Shown here piece after piece: positions 1 to 7,179 of a DNA stretch of 64,000 nucleotides (its first letter is position 1; every line of letters begins with the position of its first letter). The translations under genes were made by a program, and so were the position numbers. The stretch covers positions 620,001 through 684,000 of the forward strand of contig NZ_CP015418.1 of assembly GCF_001633165.1 (NCBI RefSeq). Direction: 5' to 3'. The notes under the pieces are model-generated. The model did no database searches. It had not been told where the DNA came from and saw nothing but the letters and a program-made list of their open reading frames with translations. This DNA comes from Rhodovulum sulfidophilum DSM 1374. GTDB taxonomy: Bacteria; Pseudomonadota; Alphaproteobacteria; Rhodobacterales; Rhodobacteraceae.

Positions 1-698
1 GGACGGCCGATCACGGTGAACATCTCTTCCATCAGCTCGCCGAAGGTGCGGATCTCGGGGCCGCCGAGCTCGTAGATGCCGGGCGCGGCCTCGCCCATCG
101 CGGCCTTCGCCGCGGCGGCCGCCACATCGTCGACATAGACCGGCTGGAACCGGGTGTAGCAGCCCACCACCGGCAGGACCGGCGAGAACCGGGCCATCTG
201 CGCGAATCGGTTGAAGAACTGGTCCTCGGGGCCGAAGACCAGCGAGGGCCGCAGGATCACCGCGTCGGGGAAGCTTTCGCGCACCGCCGCCTCGCCGCGA
301 CCCTTGGTCTCGGCATAGCCGCTGTCCGATTCGATGTCGGCGCCGATCGCCGAGATCTGTACCAGCCGTTCCACACCGGCGGCCCGCGCCTCCTCGGCGA
401 TATGAAGCGCGCCGTAATGCTGCACCAGCCCGAAGGTGTTGCGCCCGGTTTCGGCGAGAATGCCGACGCAGTTCACCGCGGCCTCGGCCCCCTGCAGCGC
501 CCGCCGGACCGACTCGCGGTCGCGGACATTGCACAATACCGGCTCGACCTGGCCGACGGCGCCATAGGTGCGGACGAACAGCGCCTCGTTGGGGCGCCGC
601 ACCGCCACGCGCACCCGCCAGCCGGCGCGGGCCATGCGCCGCGCGACATAGCGGCCGACAAAGCCCGACCCGCCGAAGATGGTGACAAGCTTGGACAT
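1..698 (-). CDS. NDUFA9-like NAD(P)H-binding protein (partial)
   Basis: Reading the minus strand from ATG 698 gives an open frame that runs off the left edge, so the C-terminus is missing. The N-terminus MSKLVTIFGGSGFVGRYVAR carries the glycine-rich GGSGFVG dinucleotide-binding loop of extended/atypical short-chain dehydrogenases. Later segments (SAIGADIESDSGYAETKGRG, then ILRPSLVFGPEDQFFNRFA) match the complex I NDUFA9 subunit family, relatives of the mitochondrial accessory subunit. These proteins bind NADPH and are thought to be structural or assembly factors. The family call is firm from the motifs; the bacterial role is inferred. It is transcribed divergently from tRNA-Leu. Confidence 0.8.
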   Translation of the reverse strand, partial: MSKLVTIFGGSGFVGRYVARRMARAGWRVRVAVRRPNEALFVRTYGAVGQVEPVLCNVRDRESVRRALQGAEAAVNCVGILAETGRNTFGLVQHYGALHIAEEARAAGVERLVQISAIGADIESDSGYAETKGRGEAAVRESFPDAVILRPSLVFGPEDQFFNRFAQMARFSPVLPVVGCYTRFQPVYVDDVAAAAAKAAMGEAAPGIYELGGPEIRTFGELMEEMFTVIGR

Positions 699-736
699 GG
701 AGAGACGCCTCCCTGGCATATGATGGTATGCAACCG

Positions 737-763
737 AATATAGGGGCCGGGCGCCCCAAGCAA
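737..763 (-). promoter_or_regulatory. candidate promoter of the NDUFA9-like gene
   Basis: On the minus strand TTGCTT (763-758) and TATATT (742-737) are separated by 15 bp, about 40 nt before the ATG at 698. A GGGAGG Shine-Dalgarno follows. The spacer is short, so this is only a candidate. Confidence 0.35.
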
Positions 764-792
764 GAGATCGTATCGCGAGGCGAAAATCGTCG

Positions 793-819
793 TTGACACC
801 GTCTGCGGGCACCTATAGA
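793..819 (+). promoter_or_regulatory. candidate promoter of tRNA-Leu
   Basis: A perfect -35 hexamer TTGACA (793-798) is followed after 15 bp by TATAGA (814-819), which ends 19 nt before the mature tRNA 5' end. Position and strength suit a stable-RNA promoter. The spacer is shorter than the usual 17 bp. Confidence 0.55.
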
Positions 820-838
820 TCACCGCCTCACGACACCT

Positions 839-925
839 GCCCAGGTGGCGGAATTGGTAGACGCGCTAGCTTCAGGTGCTAGTGTTCGCAAGGACGTGGA
901 GGTTCGAGTCCTCTCCTGGGCACCA
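839..925 (+). tRNA. tRNA-Leu(CAG)
   Basis: The acceptor arms GCCCAGG (839-845) and CCTGGGC (915-921) pair perfectly and are followed by A922 and an encoded CCA (923-925). The anticodon stem CTAGC/GCTAG encloses the loop TTCAGGT, with anticodon CAG at 873-875, reading CUG leucine codons. The long variable arm, GGTTCGAGTCC T-arm and 87-nt length fit a class II leucine tRNA. The RNase D gene starts 42 nt downstream on the same strand. Confidence 0.97.
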
Positions 926-937
926 ACCCCAATAGCC

Positions 938-966
938 AGGGGATTTCCCCTAAAGTCAGGGGAAGA
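938..966 (+). promoter_or_regulatory. alternative hairpins around the rnd ribosome binding site
   Basis: Three short blocks lie in the tRNA-rnd spacer: AGGGG (938-942), CCCCT (947-951) and AGGGG (958-962). The middle block can pair with either neighbour. The last block is the core of the Shine-Dalgarno AGGGGAAGA for the GTG at 968, so the two pairings would hide or expose it. Each stem is only 5 bp, so the effect is speculative. Confidence 0.3.
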
Positions 967-967
967 C

Positions 968-1579
968 GTGGCGAATTTCCTTCATAAGAACGACCTGCCC
1001 GACGATCTCGATCTCGGGCCGATGGTGGCCATCGACTGCGAGACGATGGGCCTCAACCCGCATCGCGACCGGCTCTGCCTCGTGCAGATGTCGGCGGGCG
1101 ACGGCGACGCCCATATGGTGCAGATCGCCCAGGGCCAGACCGAGGCGCCGAATCTGACGCGGATGCTGGCCGACCCGGACACGCTGAAGCTGTTCCATTT
1201 CGGCCGATTCGACATCGCGATTCTCGAACATACCTTCGGCGTGACCACCGCGCCGGTCTATTGCACCAAGATCGCCTCGAAGCTGGTGCGCACCTATACC
1301 GACCGGCACGGGCTGAAATACCTGCTGCAGGAGCTGCTGGCGATCGACATCTCGAAACAGCAGCAAAGCTCGGACTGGGGCGCGGCCGCGCTGAGCCCGG
1401 CGCAGCTCGACTATGCCGCCTCGGACGTGCTTTACCTGCACCGTCTGAAAGAGGTGCTGGACGGCATGCTGGCCCGCGAGGGCCGCAGCGAGATCGCCCG
1501 GGCCTGTTTCGATTTCCTGCCCACCCGGGCCCGGCTCGACCTTTCCGGTTGGCCCGAGACCGACATCTTCGCACATTGA
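968..1579 (+). CDS. rnd: ribonuclease D-type 3'-5' exonuclease
   Basis: This 203-aa protein is a compact DEDD exonuclease: the catalytic domain alone, without the C-terminal HRDC domains of E. coli RNase D. Exo I is DCE (D23, E25), Exo II is HFGRFD (D82) and Exo III is YAASD (Y149, D153), which makes it a DEDDy enzyme. RNase D trims 3' extensions of tRNA precursors. I chose GTG 968 because a strong AGGGGAAGA ribosome binding site precedes it; starts further upstream would translate through the tRNA. The tRNA-Leu gene directly upstream suggests joint transcription. kdsD follows after 4 nt. Confidence 0.88.
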   Translation: MANFLHKNDLPDDLDLGPMVAIDCETMGLNPHRDRLCLVQMSAGDGDAHMVQIAQGQTEAPNLTRMLADPDTLKLFHFGRFDIAILEHTFGVTTAPVYCTKIASKLVRTYTDRHGLKYLLQELLAIDISKQQQSSDWGAAALSPAQLDYAASDVLYLHRLKEVLDGMLAREGRSEIARACFDFLPTRARLDLSGWPETDIFAH

Positions 1580-1583
1580 GACC

Positions 1584-2543
1584 ATGACACCCGAAACCTG
1601 CCTGTCCATCGGCCGCCGCGTCCTGCGGATCGAGGCCGACGCCGTCCATCGCCTGGCCGAGGGCCTCGACCAGGAGTTCATCCGCGCCGTCGAGACCATC
1701 CTCGGCGCCACCGGCCGGGTCATCGTCTCGGGCATGGGCAAGTCGGGCCATGTGGCGCGCAAGATCGCGGCGACCTTCGCCTCGACCGGAACGCCCGCCC
1801 ATTTCGTCCACCCTGCCGAAGCCAGCCATGGCGATCTGGGCATGGTGGCGCGGGGCGATGTCTGCCTCGTCCTGTCGAATTCGGGCGAGACGCCCGAGCT
1901 GGCCGATATCGTGGCCTATACCCGCCGCTTCGGCATTCCGCTGATCGGGGTCGCGGGCCGGCCCCGCAGCACGCTGTTGCGGCAGGCCGATGTGGCACTG
2001 CTGCTGCCATCCGCCGACGAGGCCTGCCCGATGGGCCTGGCCCCCACCACCTCGACGACGATGACGCTGGCGCTTGGCGACGCGCTGGCCGTGGCGCTGA
2101 TGGAGCACCGCCAGTTCACGCCCGAGCATTTCCGCGAATTCCACCCCGGCGGCAAGCTGGGCGCGCGGCTGTCGAAGGTCGCCGACCTGATGCACAAGGG
2201 CGAGGACATTCCGCTGGTCGCGACGGGCACCGGCATGGCCGAGGCGCTGATCGTGATGAGCCGCAAGAGCTTCGGCGTGGTCGGCGTGACCACCCCCGAC
2301 GGCCGACTGGCCGGGGTCGTGACCGATGGCGACCTTCGCCGCCACATGGCGGGCCTGCTCGAACGCAGCGTCGACGAGGTGATGACCGCCAACCCGCTGA
2401 CCATCTCGCCCGACGTGCTGGCCGAGAAGGCGGTGGCGTTGATGAACGAGCGCAAGATCACCTGCCTCTTCGCCGTCGGGGCGGACGGGCGGCCGGGCGG
2501 CATCCTCCATATCCATGACTGCCTGCGCGCCGGGGTCGCATGA
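1584..2543 (+). CDS. kdsD: arabinose-5-phosphate isomerase (KpsF/GutQ family)
   Basis: A 319-aa protein that interconverts ribulose-5-phosphate and arabinose-5-phosphate, the first step of Kdo synthesis for lipopolysaccharide. An N-terminal SIS sugar-isomerase domain (about residues 35-170) contains GMGKSGHVARK and the SNSGETPE phosphosugar-binding segment. Two CBS domains follow (about 200-319), including DLMHKGEDIPLV and VMTANPLTISPD. Domain order and length match KpsF/KdsD. It sits 4 nt after rnd and 3 nt before lptC, and kdsB of the same pathway lies at 8319-9119. Confidence 0.95.
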   Translation: MTPETCLSIGRRVLRIEADAVHRLAEGLDQEFIRAVETILGATGRVIVSGMGKSGHVARKIAATFASTGTPAHFVHPAEASHGDLGMVARGDVCLVLSNSGETPELADIVAYTRRFGIPLIGVAGRPRSTLLRQADVALLLPSADEACPMGLAPTTSTTMTLALGDALAVALMEHRQFTPEHFREFHPGGKLGARLSKVADLMHKGEDIPLVATGTGMAEALIVMSRKSFGVVGVTTPDGRLAGVVTDGDLRRHMAGLLERSVDEVMTANPLTISPDVLAEKAVALMNERKITCLFAVGADGRPGGILHIHDCLRAGVA

Positions 2544-2546
2544 CGC

Positions 2547-3161
2547 ATGCAGGCCCATGACAACGCCTATTCCCGGTTCATCGCGGCGGCCAAGATCGTG
2601 CTGCCGCTGGCCGCGCTGGGGCTGTTGTCGACACTTTTCATGATCTCGCGCGACCATGGCGGCGGCGATGACGGCCTGCCGCCCCGGACGCGGGTCGAGA
2701 TCGAGGGCCTCCTGCGCGAACAAAGGCTCGGCGCGCCGAACTATGCCGGCGTCACCCGCGACGGCACCGCGATCTCGATGCGCGCCGACACGGCCCGGAC
2801 CGATCCCGACACTCCCGGCCGGAGCGAGGCCTCGAACATCCAGGCGCGGCTGGATCTGCCCGATGGCAGCTCGGCCGAAATCGAAGCCAGGACCGGCGCG
2901 ATCGAAACCGACGATCAGGTGGCCGTGCTGGAGGGCGACACCCGGATCTCGACCTCGACAGGTTACAGAATCGAGACCGACCGCCTGCGCTCGGCCTTCG
3001 CGGATACCCGTGTCGAGGCCGACGGGCCGGTCGATGCGGAGGGGCCGCCCGGCCGGATCGAGGCAGGGAGCATGACGCTCGGCCCCGACCCCGAACACGA
3101 GGGCCGGTATCTTCTGGTTTTCAAGGATGGCGTGAGGCTGGTATATGAGCCTCGAAACTAG
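2547..3161 (+). CDS. lptC: LPS transport periplasmic protein LptC
   Basis: A 204-aa protein with one N-terminal membrane anchor (IVLPLAALGLLSTLFMIS, near residues 15-32) followed by a periplasmic beta-rich domain. LptC accepts lipopolysaccharide from LptB2FG in the inner membrane and passes it to LptA. Sequence identity of the family is low, but size, single anchor and position directly before lptA and lptB make the call firm. It overlaps the nominal lptA start by 17 nt, which suggests translational coupling. Confidence 0.87.
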   Translation: MQAHDNAYSRFIAAAKIVLPLAALGLLSTLFMISRDHGGGDDGLPPRTRVEIEGLLREQRLGAPNYAGVTRDGTAISMRADTARTDPDTPGRSEASNIQARLDLPDGSSAEIEARTGAIETDDQVAVLEGDTRISTSTGYRIETDRLRSAFADTRVEADGPVDAEGPPGRIEAGSMTLGPDPEHEGRYLLVFKDGVRLVYEPRN

Positions 3162-3681
3162 CGGAAAGGATCTGGTTTTGTCGGTACGCGCAGGTCTGGC
3201 GGCGCTGGCTCTGGTCCTGACGATCCCGGCAGGGGCCGGGGCGCAGGGAGCCGAAATCGCCTTTGGGTCGCTCAACCACGATTCCTCGCTGCCGGTCGAG
3301 GTCACCGCCGAGAGCCTCAGCGTCGATCAGGGCGACGGCACCGCGGTCTTCACCGGCGATGTGGTGGTGGGCCAGGGCCAGATGCGGCTCGCGGCCGGAC
3401 GGATGCTGGTGGTCTATGGCGCGGGCGGTGCGGGCGGCGGCAGGATTTCGCGGCTCGAAGCCTCGGGCTCTGTCGTGCTGACGCTCGACGCCGAAGCGGC
3501 CGAAGCAGACAAGGCCGTCTACGATATCGGCGCGGCAACCATCGTGATGACCGGAAATGTGCTCCTGACCCAGGATGGCAACGCGATCGAGGGCCAGAGG
3601 CTGGTGGTCGATCTCACCCGCGGCACCGGCTCCATGGAGGGCCGCGTGCGCACCGTTCTGACCCCTTCGGACAAGCCGTGA
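3145..3681 (+). CDS. lptA: LPS transport periplasmic protein LptA
   Basis: A 178-aa exported protein with a signal peptide ending near PAGAGAQ, then an OstA/LptA beta-jellyroll (PVEVTAESLSVDQGDGTAVFTG and so on). LptA forms the periplasmic bridge that carries lipopolysaccharide to LptDE. The ATG at 3145 lies inside lptC. An alternative TTG at 3178 has GGAAAGGA about 9 nt upstream and would start the protein just before the signal peptide, so the true start may be there. The stop TGA overlaps the lptB ATG by one base. Confidence 0.9.
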   Translation: MSLETSGKDLVLSVRAGLAALALVLTIPAGAGAQGAEIAFGSLNHDSSLPVEVTAESLSVDQGDGTAVFTGDVVVGQGQMRLAAGRMLVVYGAGGAGGGRISRLEASGSVVLTLDAEAAEADKAVYDIGAATIVMTGNVLLTQDGNAIEGQRLVVDLTRGTGSMEGRVRTVLTPSDKP

Positions 3682-4445
3682 TGGCCGACGGCACAGCAGC
3701 CTTCGACCTGCCCGGACCCGCCGACGGATTGCGGATCGTCGACCTGCGCAAGAGCTATCGCCGCCGCCCGGTGATACGCGATGTCAGCCTCAGGCTCGAC
3801 CGCGGCGAGGTGGTCGCGCTGCTCGGCCCGAACGGTTCGGGCAAGACCACCTGCTTCTATGCGGTGGCCGGGCTGCTGACGCCCGACGGCGGCAAGGTCA
3901 TGCTCGACGGCCGCGACGTGACCACGCTGCCGATGTATCGCCGCGCCCGGCTGGGCATCGGCTACCTGCCGCAGGAGGTCTCGATCTTTCGCGGGCTCGA
4001 TGTCGAGGACAACATCAAGGCGGTGCTCGAGATCGTCGAGCCCGACCGCCACAAGCGCCGCGAACGCCTCGAAGAGCTGCTGTCGGAATTCTCCATCGAG
4101 CATCTGCGCCGCGCGCCCGCGCTGTCGCTGTCGGGCGGCGAGCGGCGCCGGGTCGAGATCGCGCGCTGCCTTGCCGCCGATCCGAGCTATCTGCTGCTCG
4201 ACGAGCCCTTCGCCGGGGTCGACCCGATCGCGGTCGGCGAGATCCGCGCGCTGGTCGCCGATCTCAAGACCCGGGGCATCGGCGTGCTGATCACCGATCA
4301 CAATGTCCGCGAAACGCTCGAGATCGTCGACCGCGCCTATATCCTGCATGACGGCAAGGTGCTGATGAGCGGAACCACCCAGGAGGTGATCCGCGACGAG
4401 AATGTGCGCCGGGTCTATCTCGGCCAGAGTTTCCGCATCACCTGA
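3681..4445 (+). CDS. lptB: LPS export ABC transporter ATPase LptB
   Basis: A 254-aa cytoplasmic ATPase that powers extraction of lipopolysaccharide from the inner membrane with LptFG (not in this window). Walker A is GPNGSGKTT, the signature is LSGGERRRVEIARC, Walker B is YLLLDEPFAGVDP and the switch histidine is in ITDHNVRETL. I used ATG 3681, which shares its A with the lptA stop; the GTG one codon earlier is possible. In many alphaproteobacteria rpoN lies directly after lptB, but here a 333-nt non-coding gap and hpf follow. Confidence 0.95.
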   Translation: MADGTAAFDLPGPADGLRIVDLRKSYRRRPVIRDVSLRLDRGEVVALLGPNGSGKTTCFYAVAGLLTPDGGKVMLDGRDVTTLPMYRRARLGIGYLPQEVSIFRGLDVEDNIKAVLEIVEPDRHKRRERLEELLSEFSIEHLRRAPALSLSGGERRRVEIARCLAADPSYLLLDEPFAGVDPIAVGEIRALVADLKTRGIGVLITDHNVRETLEIVDRAYILHDGKVLMSGTTQEVIRDENVRRVYLGQSFRIT

Positions 4446-4597
4446 CCCCGCCGCGACCGGATCGAATCGCCCCCTCCTGCCCGCCGCGACCGGACCCGGC
4501 CGGGTGTCGCGCACCCGCCCCCTTTCCATCGCCGACGACCGGCAGCGACCTGTGTTGTCCGGCAGCGACATCGCCGGCCGGCGCCATGGCGGGACCG

Positions 4598-4627
4598 TTG
4601 ACATCGCCGGGCGATCTGGCGCCAAAT
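4598..4627 (+). promoter_or_regulatory. candidate hpf-ptsN promoter
   Basis: A perfect TTGACA lies at 4598-4603. With an 18-bp spacer the -10 would be CCAAAT (4622-4627), a weak match of 3/6. This places the inverted repeat at 4613-4644 across the -10 and start-site region. A second, weaker option is TTGACC (4711-4716) with CTTAAC (4732-4737), spacer 15. Confidence 0.4.
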
Positions 4628-4644
4628 GCGGCTGGCGCCAGATC
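4613..4644. repeat. perfect 12-bp inverted repeat (operator or hairpin)
   Basis: GATCTGGCGCCA (4613-4624) and its exact reverse complement TGGCGCCAGATC (4633-4644) flank 8 nt (AATGCGGC). No T tract follows, so it is a poor terminator for lptB. Its place just downstream of a consensus -35 fits a repressor operator, or a structured 5' end of the hpf transcript. Confidence 0.65.
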
Positions 4645-4778
4645 CTTCCGCCATGTGCCGACCGCAGGCGCCGGAACGGCTGAACACGGTGACCGAAGTC
4701 CTTGTTCCCGTTGACCCCGCCGCGCCTCGGCCTTAACGGAGGGCAACCCTGCGTCTGCAGGCAATCTCAGGAGGAACA

Positions 4779-5336
4779 ATGCTGTACCAGATCAGCGGCA
4801 AACAGATTGATATCGGCGAGGCTCTGCAGACCCACGTCAAGGACGAGCTGACCGTCGCCGTGTCGAAATATGCCGACCGGGCCACCGACGCCAATGTCGT
4901 CTTCTCGCGCAACGCGCATCAATTCGTCTGCGAAGCGACGGTGCATCTGTCGACCGGCCTGACCGCCCAGGCGAGCGCCCAGGCGACAGAGATCTATGCC
5001 GCCTTCGACAGCTGCTGCGACAAGATGGAAAAACAGCTGCGCCGCTACAAGCGCCGCCTGAAAGACCATCATCGCGAGCGCTCGGAACCGGTGGAACTTT
5101 CCGGCGGTTCGGCCTATATCCTTGCCTCGACCGAGGAAGGAGACGAGTCCGACAGTCTTCAGCCGATGATCATCGCCGAGATGGAAACGCAGATTCCGTC
5201 GATTTCCGTGGGCGAGGCGGTCATGCAGATGGAACTGAGAGGCGCCCCGCTTCTGGTGTTCCGCAACGAGAAGACGGGCAAGATCAACGTCGTGCACGCC
5301 CGCGAAGACGGGAATGTGGGCTGGATCGAGCCCTGA
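4779..5336 (+). CDS. hpf: long-form ribosome hibernation promoting factor
   Basis: A 185-aa protein with an N-terminal S30AE/YfiA domain (about 1-100; MLYQISGKQIDIGEALQTHV) and a C-terminal dimerisation domain (about 125-185; QMELRGAPLLVFRNEKTGKI). This is the long HPF type that pairs 70S ribosomes into inactive 100S dimers in stationary phase. A canonical AGGAGGAACA precedes the ATG. It stands upstream of ptsN, as in other alphaproteobacteria. Expression probably starts in the gap upstream rather than only from lptB read-through. Confidence 0.93.
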   Translation: MLYQISGKQIDIGEALQTHVKDELTVAVSKYADRATDANVVFSRNAHQFVCEATVHLSTGLTAQASAQATEIYAAFDSCCDKMEKQLRRYKRRLKDHHRERSEPVELSGGSAYILASTEEGDESDSLQPMIIAEMETQIPSISVGEAVMQMELRGAPLLVFRNEKTGKINVVHAREDGNVGWIEP

Positions 5337-5396
5337 TCCGCAGCTGACCCGGCCGCGTCCGTATCCCGGGCGCGGCGCGTCCGAAGCGAGAGTGAC

Positions 5397-5861
5397 ATGC
5401 AGCTATCCACGCTCATCACCCCCGAAGCCGTCCGCGTCTTTGGCACCATGTCCAGCAAGAAGCGCCTGTTTCAGGAACTCGGAGAGGTCGCGCATGCGGC
5501 CTATACCCTTCCCCCGGGCGACGCGGTCGACGCCTTGCAGGAACGCGAGAGCCTCGGCCCGACGGGTGTCGGCCAGGGCGTCGCCCTGCCGCATGCCCGG
5601 CTCTCCGGGATCGACCGAGTCCGGGGCGCCTTCATCCGGCTGGAGAAGGCGATCGATTTCGGTGCTGTCGACCGCCAGCCGGTCGATCTGATCTTCGCAT
5701 TGTTCGCGCCGCAGGATTCCGGCGTCGATCACCTCAAGGCGCTGGCGCTGGTCTCGCGCACCCTGCGCGACAACACGATCTGCGCCAAGCTGCGTGCCAA
5801 TACCGACCCGGCCACGCTGCATGCGGTCCTGACCGAAGCAGCGGCGTCGCAGGCAGCCTGA
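5397..5861 (+). CDS. ptsN: PTS IIA-like nitrogen regulatory protein PtsN
   Basis: A 154-aa EIIA-Ntr domain. The phosphorylated histidine is H66 in GVGQGVALPHARL, within the fold typical of fructose/nitrogen type IIA proteins. PtsN receives phosphate from the PtsP-NPr chain and regulates metabolism and potassium transport. The linkage to hpf (60-nt gap) is the standard arrangement. A convergent 330-nt gap separates it from galE. Confidence 0.93.
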   Translation: MQLSTLITPEAVRVFGTMSSKKRLFQELGEVAHAAYTLPPGDAVDALQERESLGPTGVGQGVALPHARLSGIDRVRGAFIRLEKAIDFGAVDRQPVDLIFALFAPQDSGVDHLKALALVSRTLRDNTICAKLRANTDPATLHAVLTEAAASQAA

Positions 5862-6191
5862 TCGGCCCGAACGGCGCCGACTGCCACCTCCGAAAGCCCC
5901 AGACAGAAGACCCGGAAATTGGCGGCGACAGGCCGCTGACAACAGCCCCGACATATCGAGAAGCACCCGGAACACCCACCGTTTGGCGCCAGTGACCTGA
6001 CCCCCGACAGGACGAACCGGGTTTCGCAGATCAAACCGTCCGGCCAGAAGCGTCACGACGCCTGCAGGCGCCGGATCTGCGGAACCGGCCCTTCTGCCCG
6101 AACCTCAGGCCCGGACCTGGGCATCGGGATCACCCGTGCCGGAATGCGCGCGCAGGGCCCTAAACAGGCGCCGCTTGCCTCTGGCGCCGCC
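5862..6191. other. 330-nt convergent gap ptsN-galE with a large hairpin
   Basis: No gene with a start, ribosome binding site and recognisable product is visible. The gap holds the long stem-loop at 6017-6088, and near the galE stop a GGCGCC...GGCGCC pair (about 6170-6191). No U-rich intrinsic terminator stands out for either gene. Confidence 0.6.
6017..6088. repeat. long imperfect stem-loop (72 nt)
   Basis: The left arm (6017-6032) pairs with the right arm (6074-6088): 13 consecutive pairs including one G:U, then two more after a bulged G. The 41-nt loop holds smaller inverted repeats: GCGT-CACG-ACGC and the palindrome CGCCTGCAGGCG. It could be a convergent 3'-end structure, a small RNA or a dispersed palindromic element. 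Confidence 0.5.
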
Positions 6192-7175
6192 TCAGCTTGT
6201 GTAGCCTCCGCTGCGGAACCATTTCCAGGCATCCTCGATCATGGTCGGGAGGTCCGAGCGGGTCGGGACCCAGCCGAGCTCGGTTTCGGCGCGGGCGCTG
6301 CCCGAGACCAGCCGGACCGCATCGCCGCCGCGGCGGGGGCCCTCGGAATGGGGCACCGCGCGGCCGGTGACCCCCTGCGCCGCCTCGATCACCTCTCGCA
6401 CCGAATAGCCGGTCCCGCTGCCGAGGTTGAAGACCCGGCTGCCCTTGCCCGCCAGCAGCCGGTCGAGCCCCAGAACATGCGCCGCAACCAGATCGCTGAC
6501 ATGGATATAGTCGCGGATGCAGGTGCCGTCGGGCGTCGGATAATCGGTGCCGTGGATCGTCAGCGCCGGGCGCCGGCCCTCGATCGCCTCCAGCATCACC
6601 GGGATCAGATGCGTCTCGGGGTCATGCGCCTCGCCGATCTCGGCCTCGGGATCGGCGCCCGCCACGTTGAAATAGCGGAAGATCACCGATTTCAGCCCGT
6701 GACTGGCCTCGAAATCGCGCAGCATGTCCTCGATCGCGCGCTTGGACGCGCCATAGGCATTCAGCGGCGCCTGTGCGCTGTCCTCGTCCAGCTTGACCCC
6801 GTCCTGGTCGCCATAGACCGCGCAGGTCGAGGAAAAGACCATGTTCAGGCAGCCCGCCGCCACCGCCGCCTCGATCAGCGCGAGCGACCCGCCCACATTG
6901 TTGCGCCAGTACTTGCCCGGATCCCGCATCGCCTCGCCGACCTGGCTGAAGGCCGCGAAATGCATCACCCCCACCGGGCGGTAGGCCGCGAAGACCGCGT
7001 CGAGCCGCGCCCGGTCGGCCAGATCGCCCCGTTCGAACGGGCCGAATTTCACCGCCTCGGCCCAGCCGGTCGAAAGATTGTCGTAACAGACCGGCACATG
7101 GCCCGCCCGGGCCAGGGCCTTGCAGGCATGCGAACCGATATAGCCCGCACCGCCCGTCACCAGGACATGCGCCAT
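6192..7175 (-). CDS. galE: UDP-glucose 4-epimerase
   Basis: A 327-aa extended short-chain dehydrogenase that interconverts UDP-glucose and UDP-galactose for polysaccharide and lipopolysaccharide synthesis. The NAD loop GGAGYIGS is at residues 8-15. The catalytic YxxxK is YGASK, preceded by the SSTCAVYG serine motif. The C-terminal substrate part (HLIPVMLEAIEG, GTDYPTPDGTCIRDYIHV) is classic GalE. It starts 4 nt after the galU stop, so the two form one operon. Confidence 0.96.
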   Translation of the reverse strand: MAHVLVTGGAGYIGSHACKALARAGHVPVCYDNLSTGWAEAVKFGPFERGDLADRARLDAVFAAYRPVGVMHFAAFSQVGEAMRDPGKYWRNNVGGSLALIEAAVAAGCLNMVFSSTCAVYGDQDGVKLDEDSAQAPLNAYGASKRAIEDMLRDFEASHGLKSVIFRYFNVAGADPEAEIGEAHDPETHLIPVMLEAIEGRRPALTIHGTDYPTPDGTCIRDYIHVSDLVAAHVLGLDRLLAGKGSRVFNLGSGTGYSVREVIEAAQGVTGRAVPHSEGPRRGGDAVRLVSGSARAETELGWVPTRSDLPTMIEDAWKWFRSGGYTS

Positions 7176-7179
7176 CGTC

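Larger units (their letters stand above)
4446..4778. other. 333-nt non-coding gap lptB-hpf with repeats
   Basis: No convincing gene lies here. The gap holds a 15-nt direct repeat CCCGCCGCGACCGGA (4447-4461 and 4480-4494), GACATCGCCGG twice, a consensus -35, a perfect 12-bp inverted repeat, and the hpf leader. The inverted repeat and promoter have their own entries. rpoN occupies this slot in many other alphaproteobacteria, and no remnant of it is recognisable. Confidence 0.7.

Noticed and set aside
845..967. Upstream extension of rnd through tRNA-Leu
   Set aside because: The first 41 codons translate the tRNA itself. GTG 968 has a good ribosome binding site.
1053..3305. 750-codon open frame on the minus strand
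   Set aside because: It is antisense to rnd, kdsD and lptC, has no family motif and reflects high GC at third positions. The sense genes have clear motifs and starts.
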